Of a DNA stretch of 64,000 nucleotides, positions 23,200 through 31,100 are shown in pieces; position 1 is the first letter of the stretch, and every line of letters begins with the position of its first letter. The notes beneath the pieces were generated by a model, which saw nothing but the letters and a program-made list of their open reading frames with translations, was not told the DNA's origin and made no database searches. The translations under genes and the position numbers were made by a program. The DNA comes from Bradyrhizobium vignae (GTDB taxonomy: Bacteria; Pseudomonadota; Alphaproteobacteria; Rhizobiales; Xanthobacteraceae), in contig NZ_RDQF01000005.1 of assembly GCF_004114425.1 (NCBI RefSeq), positions 124,001 to 188,000 on the forward strand. Direction: 5' to 3'.

Positions 23200-23970
23200 G
23201 TGGCAGGAGACAACGCACGCAGCTCGCGCAGCTTTGCGATCATCCTGATCGTGCATCTCGCCGTGCTCGTGCTGTGGCAGGTTGCGGTCGATGCCTTCCA
23301 CGTGCCGAAATTCATCCTGCCCTCCCCGCTCGCGACGGTGCAGACGCTGGGGACGGCGGGCTACGCCTGGGGCGCCAACACGCTGGTGACGGCGATCGAG
23401 ATCCTCGGCGGCTTTGCGCTCGGCGCATTCGTCGGCGTGGCGCTCGCCGTGATCTTCAGCTGGGCCCCGCTGCTGAGCCTCGTGCTGCTACCGCTGTTCG
23501 TCACGCTGAACATGATCCCGAAAGTCGCGCTCGGCCCGCTCTTCATCGTCTGGTTCTCCTACGGCATCGTGCCGAACATCCTGATCGCCTTCAGCATCTG
23601 CTTCTTCCCGATCCTGCTCACCACCGCGCGCGGCCTGCGCGAGGTCGAGCCTGATCTGCTCGACCTCGTCAAATCGCTGCGCGGCTCGCGCTGGACGCTG
23701 TTCCGCAAGATCCAGCTGCCGGGATCGCTGCCTTACGTGTTCTCCGGCATGAAGGTCGGCGCCATCCTGGCGGTCGCCGGCGCCATCGTCGGCGAGTTCA
23801 TCGCCTCCGAGCGCGGGCTCGGCTACCTCATGATCCAGGTGCAGTCCTCGCTCGACACGCCCGCGATGGTGATGGCCGTCGTGCTGCTGACGCTGCTCGG
23901 CGTCGCTCTCTACGGCCTGGTGCTGGCCCTCGAACGCATGTTCGTGGTCGGTGACGCAAGACAGACCTGA
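23200..23970 (+). CDS. ABC transporter permease (SsuC/TauC type)
   Basis: The 256-residue product has about six transmembrane helices. It has the ABC coupling-loop region GLREVEPDLLDLVKSLRGSR followed by KIQLPGSLPYVFSGMKVG (the EAA-like motif), and GEFIASERGLGYLM typical of the nitrate/sulfonate/taurine group. The GTG at 23200 follows GGGAGC; a TTG at 23128 lies inside the operator and is rejected. It is the first gene of an operon ending with the cognate ATPase at 27679, and its binding protein is encoded divergently. Confidence 0.9.
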   Translation: MAGDNARSSRSFAIILIVHLAVLVLWQVAVDAFHVPKFILPSPLATVQTLGTAGYAWGANTLVTAIEILGGFALGAFVGVALAVIFSWAPLLSLVLLPLFVTLNMIPKVALGPLFIVWFSYGIVPNILIAFSICFFPILLTTARGLREVEPDLLDLVKSLRGSRWTLFRKIQLPGSLPYVFSGMKVGAILAVAGAIVGEFIASERGLGYLMIQVQSSLDTPAMVMAVVLLTLLGVALYGLVLALERMFVVGDARQT

Positions 23971-24001
23971 CAACGGCAGAATTAAGACCCGGGACAAATC
24001 C

Positions 24002-25039
24002 ATGCTGCTCACACGCCACACGCTGCCGAAGACCATCCCCGATGTCGCTGCGCTCGACGAGCTCTTGTGCCGGCCGACGCAGGCGCTGATCGACGACCTC
24101 GAGAAGGTCGAGGGCGACATCATGATCCTCGGCGTCGCCGGCAAGATGGGCCCGACGCTGGCGGGGCTCGCGAAAGCCGCCGCGCCGGACCGCCGCGTCA
24201 TCGGCATCGCGCGCTTCAGCGACCCGAGCGTGAAGGATTGGCTGCATGCGCGTGGCGTCGAGACCATCAATTGCGACCTGATGGACGAGCGCGCAATTCA
24301 AGCGCTGCCCAAAGCGGCGAACATCGTCTTCATGGCGGGACGCAAGTTCGGCGCCGAGGGCGATCTGTCGCTGACCTGGGCGATGAACGCGCATGTGCCG
24401 GCGCTGGTCGCGCAGGCCTTCCCGTCCTCGCGCATCGTGGCGTTCTCGACCGGCTGCGTCTATCCCTTCGTGCCGGTCGACGGCAAAGGCTCGACCGAGG
24501 AGATGGCGCCGAACCCGCCCGGCGAATACGCCCAATCCTGCGTCGGCCGCGAGCGCATGTTCGAATATTTCTCGCGCAAGTTCGGCACGCCGGGTCGCCT
24601 GTTCCGCCTCAATTACGCGATCGACATGCGTTACGGTGTGCTGCACGATATCGCGACGAAAGTGCTCAATGGTTCGCCAATCGACGTCAGCCTCGGCCAT
24701 GTCAATTTCATCTGGCAGGGCGATGCGTCGGCGCAGGCGCTGCGCTGCCTCGCCCATTGCACCACGCCGACCTCACCGCTCAATGTCAGCGGCCACGAGA
24801 TTTTGGCGGTGCGCGATCTCGCCCAGAAATTTGGCGCCAGGTTCGGCCGCGCGCCGGTGCTGACGGGCAAGGAAGAGCCGACGGCGTGGCTGACCGACAC
24901 GTCGAAGGCAGTTGAGCTGTTCGGCCTGCCGGTGGTCGACACCGAACAGCTGATCGCCTGGACCGCGGATTGGGTCTCTCGGGCCATGCCGAGCCTCGGC
25001 AAGCCCACCAAATACGAGGTGCGCGATGGACGCTACTGA
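24002..25039 (+). CDS. NAD-dependent epimerase/dehydratase-like protein
   Basis: The 345-residue product has a Rossmann start, GDIMILGVAGKMGPTLAGLA (about 39-58), with a GxxGxxG-like glycine pattern. AFSTGCVYPF contains the Ser/Thr of extended SDRs, but the classical YxxxK is replaced by a degenerate segment (PPGEYAQSCVGRERMFEYF, with Arg where Lys is expected). Catalysis therefore cannot be assumed; a reductase or NAD(P)-binding role is possible. It lies between permease and acetyltransferase in the TetR-controlled operon and overlaps the next gene by 14 bases. Substrate unknown. Confidence 0.82.
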   Translation: MLLTRHTLPKTIPDVAALDELLCRPTQALIDDLEKVEGDIMILGVAGKMGPTLAGLAKAAAPDRRVIGIARFSDPSVKDWLHARGVETINCDLMDERAIQALPKAANIVFMAGRKFGAEGDLSLTWAMNAHVPALVAQAFPSSRIVAFSTGCVYPFVPVDGKGSTEEMAPNPPGEYAQSCVGRERMFEYFSRKFGTPGRLFRLNYAIDMRYGVLHDIATKVLNGSPIDVSLGHVNFIWQGDASAQALRCLAHCTTPTSPLNVSGHEILAVRDLAQKFGARFGRAPVLTGKEEPTAWLTDTSKAVELFGLPVVDTEQLIAWTADWVSRAMPSLGKPTKYEVRDGRY

Positions 25040-25847
25040 CGGGCCGCCCGTCCTCAAGCTCGGCGTGCAGGACGCGATCGCAGGGCTGGCGCTCTCGACG
25101 GAAGCGCACTGGAATCAGACCGAAGAGGACTGGCGCATCTTCCTGCGCGAGGGCATCGTGTTCGGCATCCGCGACGGAGCGCGACTGGTCGCGACCGCAG
25201 CCCTCCTGCCCTATTCCGGCAACAACGCCTGGATCAGCATGGTGCTGGTATCAGGCACGCACCGCCGCCGCGGCCTTGCAACGCGTCTGGTCGATGCCTG
25301 CCTGGAAACGGCGCGCAAGAATGGACTGACGAGCTGGCTCGATGCGACGCCCGACGGCGCCGCCGTCTACGGACCGCTCGGATTTACGCCGACCCTGCAA
25401 TTGCGCCGTTTGAAGCTGGAGAAATCCGCGCAGGCCACCGAGGCGGCCCCATCGGCCGCAACGCTCGAGGCGCTTTGTACCCGCGACCGGCGCGCCACCG
25501 GCTTCGACCGCACTGCTCTGCTGACCGCTTTCACACAGCGCGCTGGGTCACGCATCGTCGCAGCAAGCGGATGCATTGCGTTGGTCCGCGACGGCAGAAC
25601 CGCGCGCCATATCGGCCCGTTGTTCGCCGATCATGCCACCGAAGCGCTGGCGCTGGTTCGCGCGATTGCAGGATCCGAAAATGGCCCACTTCTGCTCGAT
25701 GCCGTCGCGTCACAAGCTGCGTTCCTGGAGGGATTGACGAGGTCCGGCTGGACCATCGAGCGGCCGTTCCAGCGCATGCGGTTCGGCCCCGCCAGCATCG
25801 CGGCCGAAGAAACGCCATTCGCCGTCGCCGGCCCCGAATTCGGATAG
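25026..25847 (+). CDS. GNAT family N-acetyltransferase, two-lobed
   Basis: The 273-residue product has an N-terminal GNAT domain (about 1-135). The acetyl-CoA-binding motif A is WISMVLVSGTHRRRGLATRL, with the R-R-x-G-x-A pattern, and motif B is WLDATPDGAAVYGPLGF. The C-terminal half (about 145-273) is a second acyltransferase-like lobe without the motif. It probably acetylates an amine or amino acid handled by the locus. It overlaps the preceding gene by 14 bases and precedes the DHDPS-like gene by six, so translation is likely coupled. Confidence 0.85.
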   Translation: MDATDGPPVLKLGVQDAIAGLALSTEAHWNQTEEDWRIFLREGIVFGIRDGARLVATAALLPYSGNNAWISMVLVSGTHRRRGLATRLVDACLETARKNGLTSWLDATPDGAAVYGPLGFTPTLQLRRLKLEKSAQATEAAPSAATLEALCTRDRRATGFDRTALLTAFTQRAGSRIVAASGCIALVRDGRTARHIGPLFADHATEALALVRAIAGSENGPLLLDAVASQAAFLEGLTRSGWTIERPFQRMRFGPASIAAEETPFAVAGPEFG

Positions 25848-25853
25848 GACATC

Positions 25854-26909
25854 ATGCACCACAGCCAGATCAACAGCGACATCCGCAAGCTGATCGCCGA
25901 AGGCACCGTGCTGCCGGCACACCCCCTCGCGCTCACCGCCGGGCGCCGGCTCGACAAGACGCATCAGCGCGCGTTGACGCGCTATTACATCGACGCCGGC
26001 GCTGGCGGCCTCGCCGTCGGCGTGCACACGACGCAGTTCGCGATCCGCGACGTCGGTCTCTATCGTCCCGTGCTCGAGCTCGCCGCCGAGACCGCCGCGA
26101 GCTGGACCACGCGGCCGCTGGCGCTGGTCGCCGGCCTCGTCGGGTCAACCAGCCAGGCAACCACTGAGGCCCGCACCGCACGCGACATCGGCTATCATGC
26201 CGGCCTGCTCAGCCTTGCGGCGATGAAAAGCGCCTCCGAGGACGAGATCATCGCCCATTGCACGGCCGTGGCCGCCGAGATTCCGCTGGTCGGCTTCTAC
26301 CTCCAGCCGGCCGTCGGCGGCGTCATCCTGTCGAGCCGGTTCTGGCAACGCTTCGCCGCGATCGACAATGTCGTTGCGATCAAGATCGCGCCGTTCAACC
26401 GCTATCGGACACTCGACGTGCTGCGCGGCGTGGCGGCCGCCGGCGCGCTCGACCGCGTCGCGCTCTACACCGGCAATGACGACCACATCCTGCTCGACCT
26501 GATGCTCCCGTTCGATCTCCGCGACAACGGCATCACCACGCGAACCTATTTCAAAGGCGGCCTGCTCGGCCACTGGTCCGTGTGGACCGCGACTGCCGTC
26601 AAGCAGTTCGCGCGCTGCAAGGCGGCGCGGCACAAGGACAGCGTGCCGGCCGACCTGCTGGCGCTCGATGCCCGCGTCACCGATTGCAACAGCGCCTTCT
26701 TCGACGTCGCCAACGATTTTCACGGCTGCATCGCCGGCTGCCACGAGGTGTTGCGGCGCCAGGGTCTGATGCAAGGCCTGTGGTGCCTCGATCCGAACGA
26801 GGCCCTCAGCCCCGGCCAGAAGGAGGAGATCGACCGCGTCACGCGCGAGCACGCGGACCTCAGCGACGATGCCTTCGTCGCCGCGAACTTGAACAAATGG
26901 CTGGCATGA
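25854..26909 (+). CDS. Dihydrodipicolinate synthase/N-acetylneuraminate lyase family protein
   Basis: The 351-residue product is a class I aldolase of the DapA/NanA superfamily. The Schiff-base lysine is Lys177 in VVAIKIAPFN, and GFYLQP (about 147-152) carries the conserved tyrosine. At 351 residues it is longer than DapA (about 290), with an extra C-terminal part holding several cysteines (VTDCNSAFF, HGCIAGCHEV). It probably condenses or cleaves a keto acid in the catabolism of the transported compound; lysine synthesis is unlikely given the context. Its stop overlaps the ATPase start (ATGA). Confidence 0.86.
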   Translation: MHHSQINSDIRKLIAEGTVLPAHPLALTAGRRLDKTHQRALTRYYIDAGAGGLAVGVHTTQFAIRDVGLYRPVLELAAETAASWTTRPLALVAGLVGSTSQATTEARTARDIGYHAGLLSLAAMKSASEDEIIAHCTAVAAEIPLVGFYLQPAVGGVILSSRFWQRFAAIDNVVAIKIAPFNRYRTLDVLRGVAAAGALDRVALYTGNDDHILLDLMLPFDLRDNGITTRTYFKGGLLGHWSVWTATAVKQFARCKAARHKDSVPADLLALDARVTDCNSAFFDVANDFHGCIAGCHEVLRRQGLMQGLWCLDPNEALSPGQKEEIDRVTREHADLSDDAFVAANLNKWLA

Positions 26910-27679
26910 GCTCAGACCCCTTCATCAGCCTGCAAGGCGTCCGCAAGGTCTATCGCTCTGGCGGCGCGGAGTTTCTCGCGGTGTCCGACGTCACGATGGA
27001 CGTCGCTGAAGGTGAGCTGGTCTCGCTGGTCGGCCCCTCCGGCTGCGGCAAGACGACAGTGATGAAGATCCTGGCTGGCCTGCACGGCGCCGACGGCGGC
27101 ACCGTCAGGATAGGCAATACCAACAGCCCGTTCGATCCGACCCGCGACATCGGCATGGTGTTCCAGCAGGCGCTGCTCTTGAAGTGGCGCACCATCCTGG
27201 AAAACGTGCTGCTGCCGGCCGAGATCGTCGGCCTGCCGATGAAGGCCGCGCGCGAGCGGGCGCGCGACCTGCTCAACCTCGTCGGGCTCGCCGGCTTTGA
27301 GCAGAAATATCCGCAGCAGCTGTCCGGCGGCATGCAGCAGCGCACCGCGATCGCGCGCGCCTTCATTCATGATCCAAAACTGATCCTGATGGACGAGCCG
27401 TTCGGGGCGCTGGATGCGCTGACGCGCGAGCAGATGAATCTGGAGATGCTGCGGATCTGGCGCGAGAGCGGCAAGACCATCATCTTCGTCACGCATTCGA
27501 TCCAGGAAGCCGTCTTCCTGTCCTCGCATTGCGCCGTGCTGACGGCGGGACCTGCGAAGATGGCCGACTATTTCGCAATCGACCTGCCCTTCCCGCGCGA
27601 CCTGCCGCTCAAGACCACGGACGCGTTTGGAGCGTATGCAAGGCGGATATATGCGAAGCTGGGACTGGGCGCGGCGTAG
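26906..27679 (+). CDS. ABC transporter ATP-binding protein (SsuB/TauB type)
   Basis: The 257-residue product has Walker A GPSGCGKTT (about 43-51), the Q-loop in MVFQQALLL, the signature LSGGMQQR, Walker B LILMDEPFGALD and the switch His in VTHSIQEA. It powers the permease encoded at 23200-23970 with the binding protein at 21351-22367. It is the last gene of the operon, starting inside the stop codon of the DHDPS-like gene. The separation of permease and ATPase by three enzyme genes is unusual for this transporter class. Confidence 0.93.
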   Translation: MSSDPFISLQGVRKVYRSGGAEFLAVSDVTMDVAEGELVSLVGPSGCGKTTVMKILAGLHGADGGTVRIGNTNSPFDPTRDIGMVFQQALLLKWRTILENVLLPAEIVGLPMKAARERARDLLNLVGLAGFEQKYPQQLSGGMQQRTAIARAFIHDPKLILMDEPFGALDALTREQMNLEMLRIWRESGKTIIFVTHSIQEAVFLSSHCAVLTAGPAKMADYFAIDLPFPRDLPLKTTDAFGAYARRIYAKLGLGAA

Positions 27680-27682
27680 ACG

Positions 27683-27745
27683 ATAGTCCGGAGCCCGGAT
27701 GGAGTCCGGTAGGTTGGGCGAAGCGAAGCGTGCCCACCATGGCGA
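27683..27745. repeat. Extragenic repeat cluster after the ABC operon
   Basis: Contains GAGCCCGGATGGAGTCCGG and TAGGTTGGGCGAAGCGAAGC followed by GTGCCCACCATGG, fragments of common rhizobial extragenic repeats. It lies between convergent genes. Confidence 0.5.
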
Positions 27746-27838
27746 GTGAAGCAAGAAATGGTGGCACGGCGCAAAGGCGCCTTTGCCCGCCCTTACGGGA
27801 GCGCGGCGCAATCGCGACACCGCGCCCGCATCGTCCGC

Positions 27839-28930
27839 TCAGCTCTTGTTGCGCATCTTGCTGAGCAGATAGTTGTCGTGAAAATTCTCCGCGATCTGCG
27901 TGTAGAACAGGAGCTCCTTCATATACGCGTCGTGGCTGTCCTTGGTCCGCTTGAACAGCTCGCTCTTGGCGGCGAGCTCGTTCAGATGGTCCTGGGTGGC
28001 GTTGTAGCAGGCCTCCAGCACCGGTTGCGGGAATGCCTTCAGCTCGGCGCCATTGGCGATCAGCCGCTTCAGCGCCGCCGGATTCACGCTGTCGTATTTT
28101 TCCAGCATCCAGGCGCCGGCCGCCGCGCCGGCCTGGTTGACGATCGCCTGATATTGCTTCGGCAGCGAGGCCCATTTCTCGTCATTGACGATCATGTGCA
28201 GCATGGCGCCGCCTTCCCACCAGCCGGGGAAATAGTAGTACTTGGCCACCTTCTGCAAGCCGAGCTTCTCGTCGTCATAAGGACCGACGAACTCGGCGGC
28301 GTCGATCGAGCCCTTCTCGAGGGCCGGATACACGTCACCTCCCGCGATCTGCTGCGGAACGACGCCGAGCCTTGCCAGCACGTGGCCGCCCATGCCTGCG
28401 ATGCGGAATTTGAGACCTTTGAGATCGTCGACGGTCTTGATCTCCTTGCGGAACCAGCCGCCCATCTGGGTGCCGGAATTGCCGCAGAGGATCGCGTGCG
28501 CCTTGAAGGGTTTGAGCGCCTCATTGGCGAGATCAGCGCCGCCGCCGAAATGCCACCAGGATTCCTGATGGCGATGGTTCATGCCGAACGGCACACCGGT
28601 GGCATAGGCCAGCGCCGGCTCCTTGCCGATGTAGAAATAAAGTGGCGTCTGCGCCATCTCCACCGAGGAGGTGCTGACCGCATCGAGCGCCTGAAGACCG
28701 GGAACGATTTCGCCGGCCGAAAAGGTCTGGATCTGGAATTTGTTGTCGGTGGCCTCAGCGACGTATTTCGCAAAGGTCTGCGCCGTGCCGTAGATGGTGT
28801 CCAGCGATTTCGGGAAGCTCGAGGTCAGGCGCCATTTGATCTCGGGCGCGCTCTGCGCGATGGCAGGTGCAGCAACCAGCGTCGCCGCGCCGGCGACCGT
28901 GCCACCCCGAAGGAATGTACGGCGTTTCAT
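27839..28930 (-). CDS. TRAP transporter substrate-binding protein (DctP family)
   Basis: The 363-residue product has a twin-arginine signal (MKRRTFLRGGTVAGAATLVA), as usual for TRAP binding proteins. The mature domain has IKWRLTSSFPKSLDTIYGTA and the ligand Arg region GLKFRIAGMGGHVLARLG with GGDVYPALEKGSIDAAEFVG. It binds a carboxylate, often a 2-oxo acid, in the periplasm. No DctQ/DctM membrane genes lie next to it, so it is an orphan here. The ATG at 28930 is preceded by AAGGGAGAG. Confidence 0.92.
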   Translation of the reverse strand: MKRRTFLRGGTVAGAATLVAAPAIAQSAPEIKWRLTSSFPKSLDTIYGTAQTFAKYVAEATDNKFQIQTFSAGEIVPGLQALDAVSTSSVEMAQTPLYFYIGKEPALAYATGVPFGMNHRHQESWWHFGGGADLANEALKPFKAHAILCGNSGTQMGGWFRKEIKTVDDLKGLKFRIAGMGGHVLARLGVVPQQIAGGDVYPALEKGSIDAAEFVGPYDDEKLGLQKVAKYYYFPGWWEGGAMLHMIVNDEKWASLPKQYQAIVNQAGAAAGAWMLEKYDSVNPAALKRLIANGAELKAFPQPVLEACYNATQDHLNELAAKSELFKRTKDSHDAYMKELLFYTQIAENFHDNYLLSKMRNKS

Positions 28931-29042
28931 GATGGGGACTCTCCCTTGAAGCAAGTTTCGAACATATCGGCATTGCGGCGACGGTCTTCGCGGACCGTTT
29001 GCCCGTTCCTAGAGCGGAGTTCAAGATGCGCCCGAAAGGTCC

Positions 29043-29081
29043 GTAGCCCGGATTGCGCGAAGCGCTCCATACAGGCTACAA
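29043..29081. repeat. Short GTAGCCCGGATT-type palindrome
   Basis: GTAGCCCGGATTGCGCGAAG with a closing arm CTCCATACAGGCTACA; same family as 2555-2640. It lies between the DUF982 and DctP genes. Confidence 0.6.
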
Positions 29082-29091
29082 GGCACTCACT

Positions 29092-29349
29092 TCAAAGCAA
29101 TTTCGCGCTGACGAACAGCGCGCGCACGGCGTTGGTCGCCTGCACCGCCAGCATGGCGTTACCCGCGGCACCTTCCAGAGCCGCGATGGCGTCCTCGTGC
29201 AGCGAGCGAAATTCCATCCACTCGACCGATTTGAAGTTGGTGAGGAATTGATAGGCCTGACCGACGGTCGCGATCGCCAACGTGTCACCGTTCAACTTGA
29301 TCTTGAACGTCGTGCGCAGCGGAGTTTCGGAACTTGATGGATCACTCAT
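29092..29349 (-). CDS. DUF982 family protein
   Basis: The 85-residue product contains the DUF982 core: IKLNGDTLAIATVGQAYQFL, FKSVEWMEFRSLHEDAIAAL and AVRALFVSAKLL. These short cytoplasmic proteins are expanded in rhizobia and have no established function. The gene has its own start at 29349 and lies between the DUF2778 gene and the orphan TRAP binding protein gene. Confidence 0.85.
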   Translation of the reverse strand: MSDPSSSETPLRTTFKIKLNGDTLAIATVGQAYQFLTNFKSVEWMEFRSLHEDAIAALEGAAGNAMLAVQATNAVRALFVSAKLL

Positions 29350-29418
29350 GAGCTGCTTCTGGACGAGGATGGCTTAACGAAGGGGAAACGGCAGCAACCC
29401 CGCCGTCACGGGCGAATA

Positions 29419-30444
29419 TCAGGAATCGGTGCTCGCGCGCTGCGAAGCGGTCGCCGATCCGCGCAGGCTCGGCACCACGACCAGGCGGTTGAACTCGCCG
29501 TTGTCGTAGGACTTGAGGAAGCGATCATAGTCCTTGATCGAGACACAGCCGTTGGAATCGCCGCGCGGCCCGAGCATGTAGTTGTGCGTGAGCAGACCGA
29601 CGCGGCCGAGCGCGCTGGTGCCGTCGGTCGGTGTCATGCGCAGCGCCCGCACGCCGTGGAACAGCTTTTCGCGCGGCTTGAGGTCGTAGGTCGCCGGCGG
29701 GGTCGCGCCGACCATACGCTGGTCGACATGGTCGGGGTCGTCCATCAGCGCGCCCATGCCGGAATGAGCTTCCAGCGCCACGCCGCTCGGCAGGTACACC
29801 GCCTTGGCCGAGATGTCATAGACCGCCGTCCGCGAATCGTAGCCGAGGGCGGCAAGATCCGGCGCCTTGGCGAACAAGCCGTCGCTGGGAGTCAACGAGG
29901 CCAGCTTGATCTTGTCGGTGAATTTTTCGAAGAAGTTGCGGTTGTCGACCTTGGGGTTGGTCTCCGCATAGGCTTGGCTGGAGGCGATCTGGGCGGAGAA
30001 GTCCGCCTGGACCGGACGCGAGCGCGGCATCGGAATGACGTCGGCGCGCTGTTGCGAGGGCTTCGCCTCCTCGACCGCAGAGGAGTGGTCGTCCTCGGTC
30101 AGGATCGAGCGCCAGTCGTCGCCCTGGAGTCTCTGGGCGAGCATTGCCTTGGCGTCCCGCAGCTTGAGCTGGACCGCATTCGCTGCGGAGCGCTCCAGCG
30201 CCCGCAGGCCGAGCTCGCGGGGCGACGGGCTGCCGGCGGCCGACGCAAAACGGTCTTCGAACGAAGGGGAATTGGCCGGCGGCAAGGCGGCGGAGACCAG
30301 CGGAGTCGAATCGCCGATATCGGTGACCCACGCGGCGGTGCCAAGCGCCAGCGCGATCGCGGCCAGAGACAGCATAACCGTCTCGGCGCGCCCAATACGG
30401 CGGCGCGACAACAGCCTCTCGGCGTGTGCTGCGTCGGAAACCAT
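29419..30444 (-). CDS. DUF2778 (L,D-transpeptidase-like) membrane-anchored protein
   Basis: The 341-residue product starts with a cytoplasmic basic stretch and one membrane helix (MLSLAAIALALGTAAWV, about 24-42). A linker follows (about 45-185) and a C-terminal DUF2778 domain. The domain contains VYLPSGVALEAHSGMG, FHGVRALRMTPTDG, THNYMLGPRGDSNGCVSI and the tail RLVVV. The NGCVS cysteine and upstream His resemble YkuD enzymes, so a periplasmic peptidoglycan role is probable. The ATG at 30444 follows GGGGAT. It is divergent from the DUF1810 gene. Confidence 0.87.
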   Translation of the reverse strand: MVSDAAHAERLLSRRRIGRAETVMLSLAAIALALGTAAWVTDIGDSTPLVSAALPPANSPSFEDRFASAAGSPSPRELGLRALERSAANAVQLKLRDAKAMLAQRLQGDDWRSILTEDDHSSAVEEAKPSQQRADVIPMPRSRPVQADFSAQIASSQAYAETNPKVDNRNFFEKFTDKIKLASLTPSDGLFAKAPDLAALGYDSRTAVYDISAKAVYLPSGVALEAHSGMGALMDDPDHVDQRMVGATPPATYDLKPREKLFHGVRALRMTPTDGTSALGRVGLLTHNYMLGPRGDSNGCVSIKDYDRFLKSYDNGEFNRLVVVPSLRGSATASQRASTDS

Positions 30445-30565
30445 CAGATCCCCAAATCGACCCCCGGGGGTACCCAACCCCCACCCGGAGACTCTATACC
30501 AGCTACCACATTGGGAGCCAAAAGTTAGGCATAATCGCGGCCGGCAAGCCCCCCTAAGGTATCCA

Positions 30566-31006
30566 ATGACCGATCCCTTCGATCTCAACCGTTTTATCCG
30601 GGCCCAGGACCCGGTCTATCGCGACGTCCAGGGCGAGCTGGCCCGGGGCGGGAAGCAGACCCACTGGATGTGGTTCATCTTCCCGCAGGTCGCTGGCCTC
30701 GGCTTCAGCACCATGTCGCAGCGCTACGCCATCGGGTCCCGCGCGGAGGCCGAGGCCTATCTCGCCCACCCCGTCCTCGGCGCGCGCCTGATCGAATGCA
30801 CGAAGCTCGTTCTGGCGGTCGAGGGCCGGACCATCAATGCGATCCTCGGCGCGCCTGATGACGCGAAATTCTGCTCGTCGATGACGTTGTTCGGCGCGGT
30901 GTCCGGCGAGCCCGTCTTCGATCAGGCGATTGCCCGGTATTTCGCAGGCGAGCGCGATAGCGCCACGCTGGAGATCCTGTCGAAGCTCAACCACACGTCC
31001 GGCTGA
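30566..31006 (+). CDS. DUF1810 family protein
   Basis: The 146-residue product shows the DUF1810 signature: DLNRFIRAQDPVYRDVQGEL, then KQTHWMWFIFPQVAGLGFS and YAIGSRAEAEAYLAHPVLGA, ending in SMTLFGAV and LEILSKL. The family is related to calpastatin-labelled proteins in databases, but that label is misleading; structural work places them near macrodomain-associated folds and the function is unsettled. Cytoplasmic. It follows a divergent promoter region with the DUF2778 gene. Confidence 0.87.
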   Translation: MTDPFDLNRFIRAQDPVYRDVQGELARGGKQTHWMWFIFPQVAGLGFSTMSQRYAIGSRAEAEAYLAHPVLGARLIECTKLVLAVEGRTINAILGAPDDAKFCSSMTLFGAVSGEPVFDQAIARYFAGERDSATLEILSKLNHTSG

Positions 31007-31100
31007 GTTGACGGGATCGGCAGCGTAAACCCGCGATTAACACCGGCTGCCTATTCTTTGGGCAAGATGATTCTCCTCCCGCGCCAATGCCGGATTGCCC

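Noticed and set aside
27746..29251. A 501-residue plus-strand open frame
   Set aside because: It is antisense to the TRAP binding protein gene, which has a Tat signal and family motifs.
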